A stretch of DNA of 64,000 nt, from the NCBI RefSeq assembly GCF_050003625.1, contig NC_134400.1, positions 67,908,126-67,972,125 of the forward strand, given 5' to 3'. Shown in pieces: positions 9,786-19,969 of the stretch. The notes below the pieces were generated by a model. It worked only from the letters and a program-made list of their open reading frames with translations. It ran no database searches and had not been told where the DNA came from. Source of the DNA: Haematobia irritans (lineage: Eukaryota; Arthropoda; Insecta; Diptera; Muscidae). A program made the position numbers and the translations under genes. Numbering within the stretch: position 1 is the first letter of the stretch; each line of letters opens with the position of its first letter.

Positions 9786-12700
9786 ATGAATATATCAAAT
9801 ACTTTAATAGTAGAAAATTTCTTTAAATTAAATCAGCCGGTAATGGATAGCTCGCTATCTTTCATATACATGAATATAAGGTCGCTAAGGAAAAATGTCG
9901 TTCCTTTTCTCGCAAGCATCAATTGTCAACTAAATAAAGTAGATCTCATAATATTAGTTGAGACCAACATAAATGATAACGAAAACAAATTCTACACAAT
10001 AAATGGGTATAACTCAGTGTTTGTCAACAGAACTGGGAGAGGAGGAGGTATTGTTGTGTACATTAAGGAAACTATAAATTTCTCTTATACTCACAATGAC
10101 ACATATTCTCACGAATGTCTCCAAATTGATGTAGAGATAAATAATGTTCTCACTTCTTTTCTTTCAATATATCGCCCTCCTAGTAGCAGTATAAATCAGT
10201 TTCTGCTTGAACTGGAAAACAACATAAAACAAATAAACAAAAAACAAAACCTCATTGTTGTTGGAGACATGAATATAGACATTATGCGAGCAAATATAAC
10301 AACAAACTGTTACATCGATATTCTCTCATCGCTTGGTATGAAGTGTATAATCAAAGAGATAACGAGAGAAAACATCCAACACAACACAAGAACTTGCATT
10401 GATCACATTTTCGCTAGATGCAAAGAAACAAAACAAAAACATTCAACATTGCATTCGGCTATTATAACTACAACAATATCTGACCATTACTCATTATATG
10501 CAAGAATAGTAGATGATAGCATATATGAAACACAAAATAAACAAGATATTGTTAATAATGTTATAAATGAGGCAAAATGCAATAGATACATTAAAGAAAT
10601 GGATTGGAATTCACTGACGCAGAAAAACACAAACTCTCAAAATCTTTATAATGAGATACTTACTATCTTTTGTAGAATATATGAAAAATCGAAAGAAACA
10701 AAAATATTCAAGATCAGAAATAGGAAACCAAATCCCTGGATTAATAGTGGATTGATACAAATGTGCAACGTTCGAGACCATTTGTATAAAAAGTGGAAAA
10801 ACCATAGGAATAAATAAATAAATCTTATGAAAGGGAATATAAACAATTCAGCAATAAACTTAATAAAATCCTAACACATGCTAAAAACGAATACTACAGA
10901 ACTGAATTTATTAAGACTAGACGTGATATAAGATCATCGTGGAGGATGATCAATGATATTATTGGCAAAAAAACAATCTGCGTTGATGACACTATAAAGA
11001 AGAACTTCAAAAATGAAAACATGAACACAGTATTGAAAAGCTTTGCTATAAAATTCAAAGAAAATGTTGATAAAATCGTTCATGACTGTAATAAAAAACA
11101 TTTATATATAATGAAAGAAGAGTTTTAAATACCATGTACTTGTACAATACGGACGAGGATGAAATATTTAATATTCTTAATCACTTAAATGTAAAGAAAA
11201 GTGCTGGTGCAGATAATATACGGGCAAAAGATATAAGGAAACACTCTCGAACATTAACTCCCGTAATAACACATTTTATAAATCAAAGTATGCATGAAGC
11301 AGAAATTCCAAAGTTGCTAAAAACCTCATTAATTAGGCCGATCTTCAAAAATGGAATAAAAAATGATTTTAATAATTATAGACCAATTTCAATACTACCA
11401 GTTATTGAGAAAGTGATTGAAGAAGTAATGGCTAAGAGGCTAACTGATTTCCTTAAAAAATATAAAATTATTCACCAAAATCAATATGGCTTCCAAAAGG
11501 GAAAAAGTATAAATAAACTTCTTGGAAAGTTCACCAATGAAATAAATTCAAGTTTGGACAACAAGTTGAATTGTTTGGTCATCTTCATCGATTTCAGTAA
11601 GGCATTTGATACACTCTCTCATACGAAACTTATAGATGTACTAGAAAGAAATGGTATTCGAGGCAATTGTCTAAATTGGTTCCGAAATTACCTTCAGTTT
11701 CGATCTTATCGTGTAAAAATAGATGGAAATTTGAGTGACGAAATGAGTATTACGCATGGTGTTCCGCAGGGCTCTAAGCTTGGGCCAATTTTATATATAT
11801 TATATGCCAATGAAATACTCAATGTTCTACAAAATAGTACAGCCTATGCTTATGCTGATGACACGGCCATAGTTGTTACAAACAAAAACATTGAAACAGC
11901 TAAACTGACTATGCAAAGTGAGTTCAATAAAATTACGAAATGGTGCCACGATAACGGTTTAGTTATCAATTCTACAAAAACAAAACTGATGCACATTAAA
12001 CCCTCAAGCGTATCAGACACAAACATAGATATTATATTCCATGACTATAATTGTCTACATAATTCCCATAGAGAAAACAATTCAACTGACAACTGTCAAA
12101 ATATAATTGAGATGGTGCAAACTTATAAATATTTGGGAATTTTGGTGGATAGCACATTTAAATGGAAACCTCAAATCGAAAATCTACAAAAAAAATTGCA
12201 ACAATCATCATATGCTCTATTTCATCTGCGCAACTGTGCGCCTCCTTATGTAGTGAAACAAGCTTACCTTTCTTTGTGTGAGTCGTACCTTAGAAACGGA
12301 ATAATAGCTTGGGGAAACGCAACATATTGCAAATCTCTACAAAATACACAATATCGCCTAGTTAAAAATATCATGCAAGCAAAATCCCACACAAGAAATG
12401 ATAGCAGCGCTGACTACAACAACACAGAAAACACGACTAATACACACGGAAACGGAAACACCAATATAAACAATACATCAATTACTACCAACACGAATTC
12501 AAGCGTACCAAATACAAATACAACTACCAGAAGAGAGGAATACTCAACAAATGTCAACCACACACAACACGGTTACATTAATACAAATAGATCACAACAT
12601 TTTATTAATACACACAACACAAGGCAACACAACGAAGACGTAAAACGATTTATGCGTAGCGAAAGGTTACTCAACATACAAAGTATTTACAAATTAACAC

Positions 12701-12939
12701 TCTGCTCTGAATTTAACGATGATCAAAATATACTCAAGCGCATTGACCATCAGCAGAACACCAGAATGAAGAAAGAAGGAAGATATACAATACCGAGGCA
12801 TAGGACCAGATATGGGCAGAATTCTTTGGCCATCCAATTACCGAGCGTTTTAAACAAATTACCTTTAGATATATTTAATATTAATGATAAGTTAAAACTG
12901 AAAAAGAATTTGAAAGATTATTTACTTGATAAACAATGA
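9786..12939 (+). pseudogene. ORF2 of copy B, two frameshifts
   Basis: The frame opens at 9786 (MNISNTL), 160 bases after ORF1. The endonuclease part (9786-10817) contains IYMNIRSLRKN, LVETNI, GDMNIDI and ISDHYSLY. It stops at 10815-10817 in an AATA tetranucleotide run (about 10807-10822). Coding homology continues in another frame through 10946-11128, then shifts again near 11105-11130 into 11134-12939. This last part holds the RT: YRPISILPV, IDFSKAFDT, GVPQGS, YADD (about 11851) and the C-terminal domain, with a long N/T-rich insert at about 12390-12620. It lacks a single open frame, so this copy is probably inactive unless the shifts are assembly errors. Confidence 0.85.
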
Positions 12940-13069
12940 AGTAATTAAATCAAAGAAATGAAGAAATCATATTGCATAGATGAAAAAATGCTCACCATAT
13001 TATGTATACTATTATTATTGTATTAATGCATCAACTCTCTTCAACACAATGTAATAATCTCCTGCAGAA

Positions 13070-13083
13070 AAACCTTAAGGTTT
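13070..13083 (+). promoter_or_regulatory. 3' UTR stem-loop of copy B
   Basis: Stem AAACC / GGTTT with loop TTAA, preceded by CTGCAGAA and followed by CGCGGGG. Compared with the AAGCC/GGCTT stem of C, E and F, both sides of one pair have changed together (G-C to A-T). Confidence 0.6.
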
Positions 13084-13145
13084 CGCGGGGTTCTATTAAT
13101 TTGTAATGAAATATGAACTATGATCAATAAAAAAAAAAAAAAAAT

Positions 13146-13380
13146 AATTTAATTTAATTTAATTTAATTTAATTTAATTTAATTTAATTTAATTTAATTT
13201 AATTTAATTTACTTTAATTTAATTTAATTTAATTTAATTTAATTTAATTTAATTTAATTTAATTTAATTTAATTTAATTTAATTTAATTTAATTTAATTT
13301 AATTTAATTTAATTTAATTTAATTTAATTTAATTTAATTTAATTTAATTTAATTTAATTTAATTTAATTTAATTTAATTT
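13146..13380. repeat. (AATTT)n array 2
   Basis: About 235 bases of AATTT units lie between the poly(A) tail of copy B (left) and the poly(A) tail of minus-strand copy D (right). The two elements therefore meet tail to tail across the array. One unit is ACTTT near 13211. Confidence 0.97.
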
Positions 13381-13442
13381 ATTTTTTTTTTCTTCCTTTA
13401 TTGAATAATTCATTTATCATTACACAATAATATAGACCCGCG

Positions 13443-13457
13443 AAACCATAGCGGTTT
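13443..13457 (-). promoter_or_regulatory. 3' UTR stem-loop of copy D
   Basis: Stem AAACC / GGTTT with a 5-base loop, followed in the RNA by CGCGGG and preceded by CTGCAGAA. It is the same structure as in B, with a different loop. Confidence 0.6.
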
Positions 13458-13570
13458 TTCTGCAGGAAAGTATTGAAGTGTCTTGAAGAGACTTAATGTT
13501 ATAAAAGAAGTATTATATCAAATTCATATATACATTACATAATTATAATATTCAAATTTAATTTAGTTTT

Positions 13571-13877
13571 TCATTGATTTTCAAGTAAATAATCTTTTAA
13601 ATTCTTTTTTAATTTCAATTTATCTTTGAGATTAAATAAATTCAAGGGTAATGCATTTAAAATATTCGGTAATTGAATGCCCAAAGAATTCTTCCCGTAT
13701 GTGGTTCTATGCCTCGGGATTTTGTAGCGTCCTTCTTTCCTCATTCTTGTGTTCTGTTGATGATCAATCCGTTCCAACAAGCTTTGATCGTCAAAAAATT
13801 CTGCGCAGAGCGTTAATTTATGAATACTTCGAATATTGAGCAATCTCTCACTGCGCATAAATTGTTTTACATAATCG
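13571..13877 (-). pseudogene. C-terminal fragment of ORF2, copy D
   Basis: About 100 codons, open from the truncation point. They include MRSERLLNIRSIHKLTL and RIDHQQNTRMRKEGRYKIPR, aligning with the last residues of copy B ORF2 and ending in a lysine-rich tail. It has no endonuclease or RT motifs, so it cannot be functional. The methionine at 13858 is internal to the original protein, not a real start. Confidence 0.85.
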
Positions 13878-14280
13878 TTTAATTTAATTTAATTTAATTT
13901 AATTTAATTTAATTTCATTTAATTTAATTTAATTTAATTTAATTTAATTTAATTTAATTTTATTTAATTTAATTTAATTTAATTTAATTTAATTTAATTT
14001 AATTTAATTTAATTTAATTTAATTTAATTTAATTTAATTTAATTTAATTTAATTTAATTTAATTTAATTTAATTTAATTTAATTTAATTTAATTTAATTT
14101 AATTTAATTTAATTTAATTTAATTTAATTTAATTTAATTTAATTTAATTTAATTTAATTTAATTTAATTTAATTTAATTTAATTTAATTTAATTTAATTT
14201 AATTTAATTTAATTTAATTTAATTTAATTTAATTTAATTTAATTTAATTTAATTTAATTTAATTTAATTTAATTTAATTT
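13878..14280. repeat. (AATTT)n array 3
   Basis: About 400 bases of AATTT units between the truncated 5' end of copy D and the poly(A) tail of copy E. Single variants (ATTTC near 13913, TATTT near 13960) break the purity. Confidence 0.97.
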
Positions 14281-14360
14281 TTTTTTTTTTTTTTTTTTTA
14301 AATTCAGTTTTTCTTTATTTCAGATAAAAAATATAAACACAATAATTTGTTAGTCCCGCG

Positions 14361-14376
14361 AAGCCCTAGGAGGCTT
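14361..14376 (-). promoter_or_regulatory. 3' UTR stem-loop of copy E
   Basis: Stem AAGCC / GGCTT with a 6-base loop, preceded in the RNA by CTGCAGACA and followed by CGCGGGA. It matches the position and stem of copies C and F, while the loop differs in sequence and length. Confidence 0.6.
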
Positions 14377-14522
14377 GTCTGCAGGTTAATTAAATTACAT
14401 GTTTTGATAATTATACTAGGTTGGATAATTGGAATTTAGAAAACAATGATGGCTAATAGTGATTATCTTAGTTTATATCAGTTCAGCTGAGGATAAGTAA
14501 CATTAATATTTGAAAATGTATA

Positions 14523-17513
14523 TCAACTTAGAAAAAAGTTTTTAATTTTTCTTTTTTTAAGCAAGTTATTATCTAGGTTCAGGAGATTTACAGGTATGCT
14601 GTTTAAAGTTGTTGGTAGTGTTACGGCCAGTGAAGTTTTTCCGTAGTTATTGCGGAACATAGGAACTTTGTACCGTCTTTGAGATCTACGTCTAGTGTTA
14701 TGTTGGTGATCAATGCATTTCAGTAGTTCAGGGTCATTGTAGAACTCTGATGTTATTGTTGTTTTATATATTCCATCAATGTCGAGAATTTTTAAATCTC
14801 TGTACATTTGTTTTGGAGATTGCATGTTGTAGTATGGAAAAGCTGGGTGATTTATTCGAGATGGATATCGACTAGAATTGCTCACGGGTGTGAGTTGTTC
14901 TTTGTAGTTTTTATTTTTATACAGTAGTTTTAAAAGTCTGTTTTGTGTTATTTGTAGCGTTCTGCAGTGTGTGGCTCTTCCCCAGGCTGTTATGCCGTGT
15001 CTAAGGTACGTCTCCGCCATTGAAAAGTAGGCTTGTCGTAGAACGGAGTAAGTCGAGCATCGGCTTAGGTGATATAGCGAGAATGTTATCTGTCTTAACT
15101 TGTTTTGGATGTGTTCAATATGTTGTCTCCACTTGAAATCGGTTTCAAGGTAAACTCCCAAGTATTTGTATGTATCAACTTGTTCTATATATGTGGTACA
15201 GGAGTCAGTTTGCTGAGGATGGGTGGTGCGATGTAGGCATGCTGTATCATGAAATTTCAGCGTAATATTTCTGCTTGGCATACTTTTTGGTTTGAATTGC
15301 ATTATTTTAGTTTTCGTTGCGTTTATGATAAGTCCTCTGTCGTGGCACCATTTGCAGATAGTATTTAATTCATCTTGCATGATATTTAAGGCAGTGGAAA
15401 AGCATTTATTGGAAACAAGTACTGCTGTATCATCTGCATATGCAAATGGGGTGCTATTTTGTAGTTGTGCCAACATATCATTTGCGTATAATATATATAG
15501 GATAGGGCCCAGTTTGGATCCTTGTGGTACACCATATTTAACTTCTTTGGTTTCACTGAGATTGTTTTTGATTTTAACTCTGTATGTTCTACAGTGGAAA
15601 TAGTTTTTAAACCAGTTTAGGCAATATCCCCGAATTCCATATCTCTCCAAAGTTTCAATTAATTTTCCATGTGGCAGGGTGTCAAACGCCTTACTGAAGT
15701 CTATAAAAAGTGCTATGCAGTAAAGATTATTATGCAAGCTTTGGTTTATATAGTTTGAGAATAATCCTAGCAATTTATTTATACTTTTGCCTTTTTGAAA
15801 ACCGAATTGGCTTTTGTGGATTATCTTGTTTTTCTCAATAAAATCATTTATACGTTTTGCAACTACTTCTTCCATAATCTTTTCTACTATCGATAGTATG
15901 GCTATAGGTCTGTAGTTGTTATAATCAGATTTGCATCCACTTTTGTATATTGGTCTAATTAAGGAAGTTTTAAGAATGTTTGGTATTTCTGATTCGTTGA
16001 AGCTATTGTTGATTAATTTGGTGAAAACCGGTGTTAGGCAGGCTGCGTTATTTTTGAGATCAATCGCCCTGATTCCGTCAATTCCAGCACTTTTGTTTAT
16101 ATTTAGCGTGTTTAGTATGCTATATATTTCATTTTCACTTACAGCGCTCATATATATCGTCTTTGTGAGAGATGATTTTATAGTGCTGATAGTTTGAATG
16201 TTGCAGTTGTGAATTAATTTATCAACATTTTCTTCGAATTTGTTCGCAAAATTTCGTGTTATTATACCAATTTGTTCATTCGGAAAATTACTCTTTATTG
16301 TTTGATCCAGATTCTTTGTTGTTTTGCCTGTTATTTCATTGATAAGTTTCCATGTTTTCCTAATATCTTTTCTGTTTTCTATAAACTGTTGACGATTATA
16401 TGAATTTTTCGCTCTTGTAATCTGTTTATTAAGTTTATTGTTAAACACTTTATATATCTTCTCATTTATCTTACTATTTTTGTTCTTTTGCCATTTTTTA
16501 TGAAGCCTATCGCGAATATCACAAGATTGCAATAGATCTTTTGTTAACCAAGGTAATGGATTTCTTCTTTTTGTTTTGTTAGTCATTATTTTACATTTTT
16601 TATAAATATCATCGAAAGTGGTGCATATTACTTGAAACATTTCATCTGTAGTATAATTTGAATTTATTATTTCTTCCCATTTTACTTCCTTTACCATTCG
16701 ATTAACTTTCCCATTATTAAATTTTATGACTGAAGGTTCTTCTTGTTCATAATTTGTACCTTGTCTAACCACTGTGTTATCATTTATTTTGCAATCGTTG
16801 CATATTGCACAGAAGAGAGAATAGTGGTCTGATATGGTTGTTTTAACAACGGCTGCATATGCTCTCGTTGTGGATATGTTCGATCGAACGAAGATGTGAT
16901 CAGTACATGATTTAGTTTCGTTGTTCGCGTCTTCTCTCGTCGTTTTATCTATCATACATTGCATTCCGTTTGATGAAAGCATATCCAAATACTTTGCTGT
17001 CGTCGCTGTGTTCTTGCTAATGTCGATATTCATATCACCTACTATAATCATCTCTTGTTTCTTTTTGTATTTATTTATTGTGATGTCCAATTCTTCTATA
17101 AAAGAGTGTGGATTTTGGTTTGGTGGTCGATATAGTGAGGTGATTGTCATGGCTTTGTTGTTTATTGTCATGTTTACCGTAATCGATTCAAACGACTCAG
17201 TGTTTGTTGTTGTTGTTTCAAAGTTGATGTTTTCGCGAATGTACATTGCCACTCCTCCGCCTCTTCCTTCTCTGTTTAGGAAAATAGAATTGAATCCATT
17301 TATTGAGTAGAGGTTGTTTTCGTCGTTTGTTATGTTCGTTTCGGTCAGTATTATTAGTTGAATTTTATTTATGAGTTGAATTATGTGTGATTGTAGAATT
17401 ATAAAATTTTTTCTTAGGGATCTTATATTTAAATAAATAAAAGGTAATGAAAAATTCAAATATTTTGATTGTATTTCATTAAAATTGTTTATTACTTCAT
17501 TTCTTGAATTCAT
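14523..17513 (-). CDS. ORF2 of copy E: AP endonuclease and reverse transcriptase
   Basis: 996 aa, uninterrupted. Endonuclease motifs: IYLNIRSLRKN near residue 26, LTETNI near 55, GDMNIDI near 160 and TISDHYSLF near 225. RT motifs: YRPIAILSIVEKIMEEV, IDFSKAFDT, GVPQGSKLGP and the catalytic FAYADDTA near 690. The C-terminal region holds YKYLGVYLETDFKW and HGITAWGRA, then a basic end. There is no RNase H. It is similar in length and layout to copy C (993 aa). All expected catalytic residues are visible, so it could act in target-primed reverse transcription. Confidence 0.92.
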   Translation of the reverse strand: MNSRNEVINNFNEIQSKYLNFSLPFIYLNIRSLRKNFIILQSHIIQLINKIQLIILTETNITNDENNLYSINGFNSIFLNREGRGGGVAMYIRENINFETTTTNTESFESITVNMTINNKAMTITSLYRPPNQNPHSFIEELDITINKYKKKQEMIIVGDMNIDISKNTATTAKYLDMLSSNGMQCMIDKTTREDANNETKSCTDHIFVRSNISTTRAYAAVVKTTISDHYSLFCAICNDCKINDNTVVRQGTNYEQEEPSVIKFNNGKVNRMVKEVKWEEIINSNYTTDEMFQVICTTFDDIYKKCKIMTNKTKRRNPLPWLTKDLLQSCDIRDRLHKKWQKNKNSKINEKIYKVFNNKLNKQITRAKNSYNRQQFIENRKDIRKTWKLINEITGKTTKNLDQTIKSNFPNEQIGIITRNFANKFEENVDKLIHNCNIQTISTIKSSLTKTIYMSAVSENEIYSILNTLNINKSAGIDGIRAIDLKNNAACLTPVFTKLINNSFNESEIPNILKTSLIRPIYKSGCKSDYNNYRPIAILSIVEKIMEEVVAKRINDFIEKNKIIHKSQFGFQKGKSINKLLGLFSNYINQSLHNNLYCIALFIDFSKAFDTLPHGKLIETLERYGIRGYCLNWFKNYFHCRTYRVKIKNNLSETKEVKYGVPQGSKLGPILYILYANDMLAQLQNSTPFAYADDTAVLVSNKCFSTALNIMQDELNTICKWCHDRGLIINATKTKIMQFKPKSMPSRNITLKFHDTACLHRTTHPQQTDSCTTYIEQVDTYKYLGVYLETDFKWRQHIEHIQNKLRQITFSLYHLSRCSTYSVLRQAYFSMAETYLRHGITAWGRATHCRTLQITQNRLLKLLYKNKNYKEQLTPVSNSSRYPSRINHPAFPYYNMQSPKQMYRDLKILDIDGIYKTTITSEFYNDPELLKCIDHQHNTRRRSQRRYKVPMFRNNYGKTSLAVTLPTTLNSIPVNLLNLDNNLLKKRKIKNFFLS

Positions 17514-17652
17514 TTTGTGTTTTTGTTTAATATTGTTTGTTTTTATATGCTTTTAAATTATAACAATAACAGTGTTAAAAATATATAATGTCTCAATAAT
17601 CTTGTTTTAATTTTGATTTGATTTAGGAGTTTTAATTTAATTCATTTATATT

Positions 17653-18723
17653 TTAATTACAAATGCATTCGATATCCGCGGCATTGTTAATTAATATTTG
17701 AGGTGAGCTTTCAGCTTTGCGTGCATATATTGTTCCATTTCGTACCCATACAAATTTCCACTGGCATTCTCGTGCTTTTGTTTTCGCCATCCATAAAAGA
17801 CGCCTATTATTTCCAGTAAGCTCATCATTCACGTATATGTAGCTTGTTGTATTGCTGTTACTCTCTCCTGTAAGTATATTTGCATTTACTTTATGCCCCT
17901 TCAATCTCTTCATAAGTTCTCTCTTAGTGTAAAGAGATGTGAACTCAACGATTATTTTTTTGTTTCTCTTCAACCTGAGGGCACTAACTATGTCTGTATC
18001 GTTTAATTGTAAGTCAACTGATGCCGCTATTTTTTTAATGATGTTTACTGGATCAGTGAGAGAGTCTGGCACATTATTAATTTCAATATTTTTGCATAGT
18101 GCTTGTTGTTCTAGTTTTTGAATACGTGTTTCCATATTTGTTATTTGTTGTGATTTAATTTTGTCTTTTTCTTGCAGTTCTTTGACTTGTTCAGTTAAGC
18201 TGGCAAGTGTTTGGTTAATAGTATTTATGGCATGAGACAATGTATTTTTAATTTCTATGTTGGATGCATTTAGTGTATTCATTTGCTGCATCAAGCTTGC
18301 TCCCATTTGTTGCATGGCATTTTGTAAGTCGCTCATGCTTATTGATTGTTCATTGTTGTGTGTTAATACATTGCTGTTGCTTTCTGTGTTTTGAGAAGTT
18401 GTTGCTTGCTTGAAGCGCTTTGATAAATCGTTTGTTTCATCGTCGTCTCCTCGTTGTTGTTTTTGTTGATGGCATTGAGTATTTGGTTCGTTGTATACAA
18501 ACGAATGATAGACATTATTTGGAGACTTGCCTCTTGGTTTACATACTTGGCATTTCCATTCTGCTTTCTTATTGCTGCTCATGAAATTGTATGTATTTTC
18601 AGAAAGTACTGAGCAAGGGCTGAAGTGAAAGCTTCGATCACAATTATGGGACTTAACAAAAGTGATTCCTGTTATTGGCAGATTGCAATTATCGCATTTG
18701 GGAAGTTCCGTCGTTGTAGACAT
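17653..18723 (-). CDS. ORF1 of copy E: PHD-like / coiled coil / FP25-like protein, one zinc ligand missing
   Basis: 356 aa from the ATG at 18723 (MSTTTELPKC). The open frame continues upstream to 18774, but comparison with A-C favours this start. The finger has C10, C13, then Ser25 where the family has Cys, then C28, H33, C37 and the final CxxC pair. The sequence reads VKSHNC instead of the usual CHNC, so one of eight zinc ligands is replaced. The coiled coil (about 130-225) and the FP25-like domain (NRRLLWMAKTKARECQWKFV) are intact. The role is as for the other ORF1 proteins, with finger stability in doubt. Confidence 0.87.
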   Translation of the reverse strand: MSTTTELPKCDNCNLPITGITFVKSHNCDRSFHFSPCSVLSENTYNFMSSNKKAEWKCQVCKPRGKSPNNVYHSFVYNEPNTQCHQQKQQRGDDDETNDLSKRFKQATTSQNTESNSNVLTHNNEQSISMSDLQNAMQQMGASLMQQMNTLNASNIEIKNTLSHAINTINQTLASLTEQVKELQEKDKIKSQQITNMETRIQKLEQQALCKNIEINNVPDSLTDPVNIIKKIAASVDLQLNDTDIVSALRLKRNKKIIVEFTSLYTKRELMKRLKGHKVNANILTGESNSNTTSYIYVNDELTGNNRRLLWMAKTKARECQWKFVWVRNGTIYARKAESSPQILINNAADIECICN

Positions 18724-18809
18724 TCTTCGGATTTTTTCAAGAGAAGAAAGATACAAAATGTAGAATAAACACAAATGTATGCTCGATATGATCCGCGCAC
18801 TTTTATAAC

Positions 18810-18844
18810 ACGTCCGTTCGCTTTGAGTGTTACAGCTGAACTGA
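18810..18844 (-). promoter_or_regulatory. Inr + DPE internal promoter of copy E
   Basis: The element starts with TCAGTT, the arthropod initiator (A+1 at 18842), directly after the (AATTT)n array. GGACGT sits exactly at +28 to +33 (18815-18810), a full match to the DPE consensus. No TATA box. The spacing is identical to copy C although the sequence between differs, which supports selection on the spacing. Confidence 0.7.
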
Positions 18845-19295
18845 TTTAATTTAATTTAATTTAATTTAATTTAATTTAATTTAACTTAATTTAATTTAAT
18901 TTAATTTAATTTAATTTAATTTAATTTAATTTAATTTAATTTAATTTAATTTAATTTAATTTAATTTAATTTAATTTAATTTAATTTAATTTAATTTAAT
19001 TTAATTTAATTTAATTTAATTTAATTTAATTTAATTTAATTTAATTTAATTTAATTTAATTTAATTTAATTTAATTTAATTTAATTTAATTTAATTTAAT
19101 TTAATTTAATTTAATTTAATTTAATTTAATTTAATTTATTTTAATTTAATTTAATTTAATTGAATTGAATTGAATTGAATTGAATTGAATTGAATTGAAT
19201 TTAATTTAATTTAATTTAATTTAATTTAATTTAATTTAATTTAATTTAATTTAATTTAATTTAATTTAATTTAATTTAATTTAATTTAATTTAAT
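18845..19295. repeat. (AATTT)n array 4
   Basis: About 450 bases of AATTT units between the 5' end of copy E and non-repetitive sequence. A block at about 19160-19200 has about eight consecutive units changed to TGAAT, a second example of a variant unit expanding locally. Confidence 0.97.
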
Positions 19296-19532
19296 TCTAA
19301 CGCGTACATTAGTCGTGTTTTTCCTAGTTTTACGACGGGCTCATCGTTGCTTATTATATTTCATGTTAGCCTGATACCGAAACAGGCAATTGACGTCCAA
19401 ATGCATTATATCTAATTATACAATTATTTTTCGAGCTTTATGTTGTTGCATTACTATGTAACAAAACGAAATAAAAATTAGATTAAGGGGCTTGTAAGTT
19501 ATATGAAAAGATGATGAACAGTGGGAGAAAAG

Positions 19533-19775
19533 ATGATTCAATTTGTAAGAGGAAATTTCCCAAATGTTTTCTCCATAAGGAGTTATCATAAAGGGCCCAA
19601 AATTGAGTCATCTCTCCCAGCCAGATCTATACTAAAGGCTGCGGAAAGGTTCATTCGCCCGAACCGAAACATGTACAGTCCAGGCGTGTATAGATTTGTA
19701 TCTGGCGTTTTCTTTTCAATGGCTCTATTGACCATGTTCCTTAATCTATATCTGTCCATAAAGCTCGAAAAATGA
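19533..19775 (+). CDS. small ORF, possible mitochondrial membrane protein; not recognised
   Basis: 80 aa from the first in-frame ATG after a stop (TGA at 19515). The N-terminus (MIQFVRGNFPNVFSIRSYHK) is basic and free of acidic residues, as in a mitochondrial presequence. The C-terminal third has one hydrophobic span (about 54-75, VSGVFFSMALLTMFLNLYL) followed by a short charged tail. I do not recognise the family. It is not part of the flanking retrotransposons. It could be a single-exon host gene, the last exon of one, or chance. An AT-rich region with possible polyadenylation signals follows. Confidence 0.4.
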   Translation: MIQFVRGNFPNVFSIRSYHKGPKIESSLPARSILKAAERFIRPNRNMYSPGVYRFVSGVFFSMALLTMFLNLYLSIKLEK

Positions 19776-19969
19776 TTGTATAATTAGAAAAAATATTTAT
19801 TTAAAAACGTTCATTTTTCACCGAATTCGATTTTGAGCACTTTTTTTGCAATTTTCTCATGGCCCTAGGCCGAAAAAAATTTTTTTGCAGTCTTCAACAA
19901 AGTTGTAGCTCTTGACTCGTCCACAAAAGTGCTGAATATATTTATTCATCTTCATGCTCAAAACCGCTT

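Larger units (their letters stand above)
3656..13145 (+). mobile_element. CR1-like copy B, split by copy C; otherwise nearly full length
   Basis: Plus-strand element: 5' end at about 3656 (GTCAGCC...), ORF1 from 3764, interrupted after codon 58 at 3937, resuming at 8699 and ending at 9625. ORF2 is 9786-12939, followed by a 3' UTR with a stem-loop at 13070-13083, an AATAAA signal and a poly(A) run to 13144. Without the 4761-base interruption (3938-8698) it is about 4.7 kb. ORF2 has two frame breaks. Both ends touch (AATTT)n arrays. Copy D is a truncated member of the same family, because its C-terminus is nearly the same as B's. Confidence 0.85.
13381..13877 (-). mobile_element. CR1-like copy D, 5'-truncated
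   Basis: About 500 bases of the 3' end of an element of the B family, minus strand: the last ~100 codons of ORF2, a 3' UTR with stem-loop 13457-13443 and a poly(A) tail (T run at 13381-13391). Homology to B stops at about 13877, where an (AATTT)n array begins. This is typical of abortive reverse transcription giving a 5'-truncated copy. Confidence 0.85.
14281..18844 (-). mobile_element. CR1-like copy E, full length, both ORFs open
   Basis: Minus-strand element of about 4.56 kb, flanked on both sides by (AATTT)n. Order 5' to 3': promoter 18844-18810, ORF1 18723-17653, spacer of about 140 bases, ORF2 17513-14523, 3' UTR with stem-loop 14376-14361, polyadenylation signal near 14316, and poly(A) tail (T run 14281-14299). 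It is a distinct subfamily from A/B and C. Both frames are intact, although the PHD finger of ORF1 lacks one zinc ligand. Confidence 0.88.
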
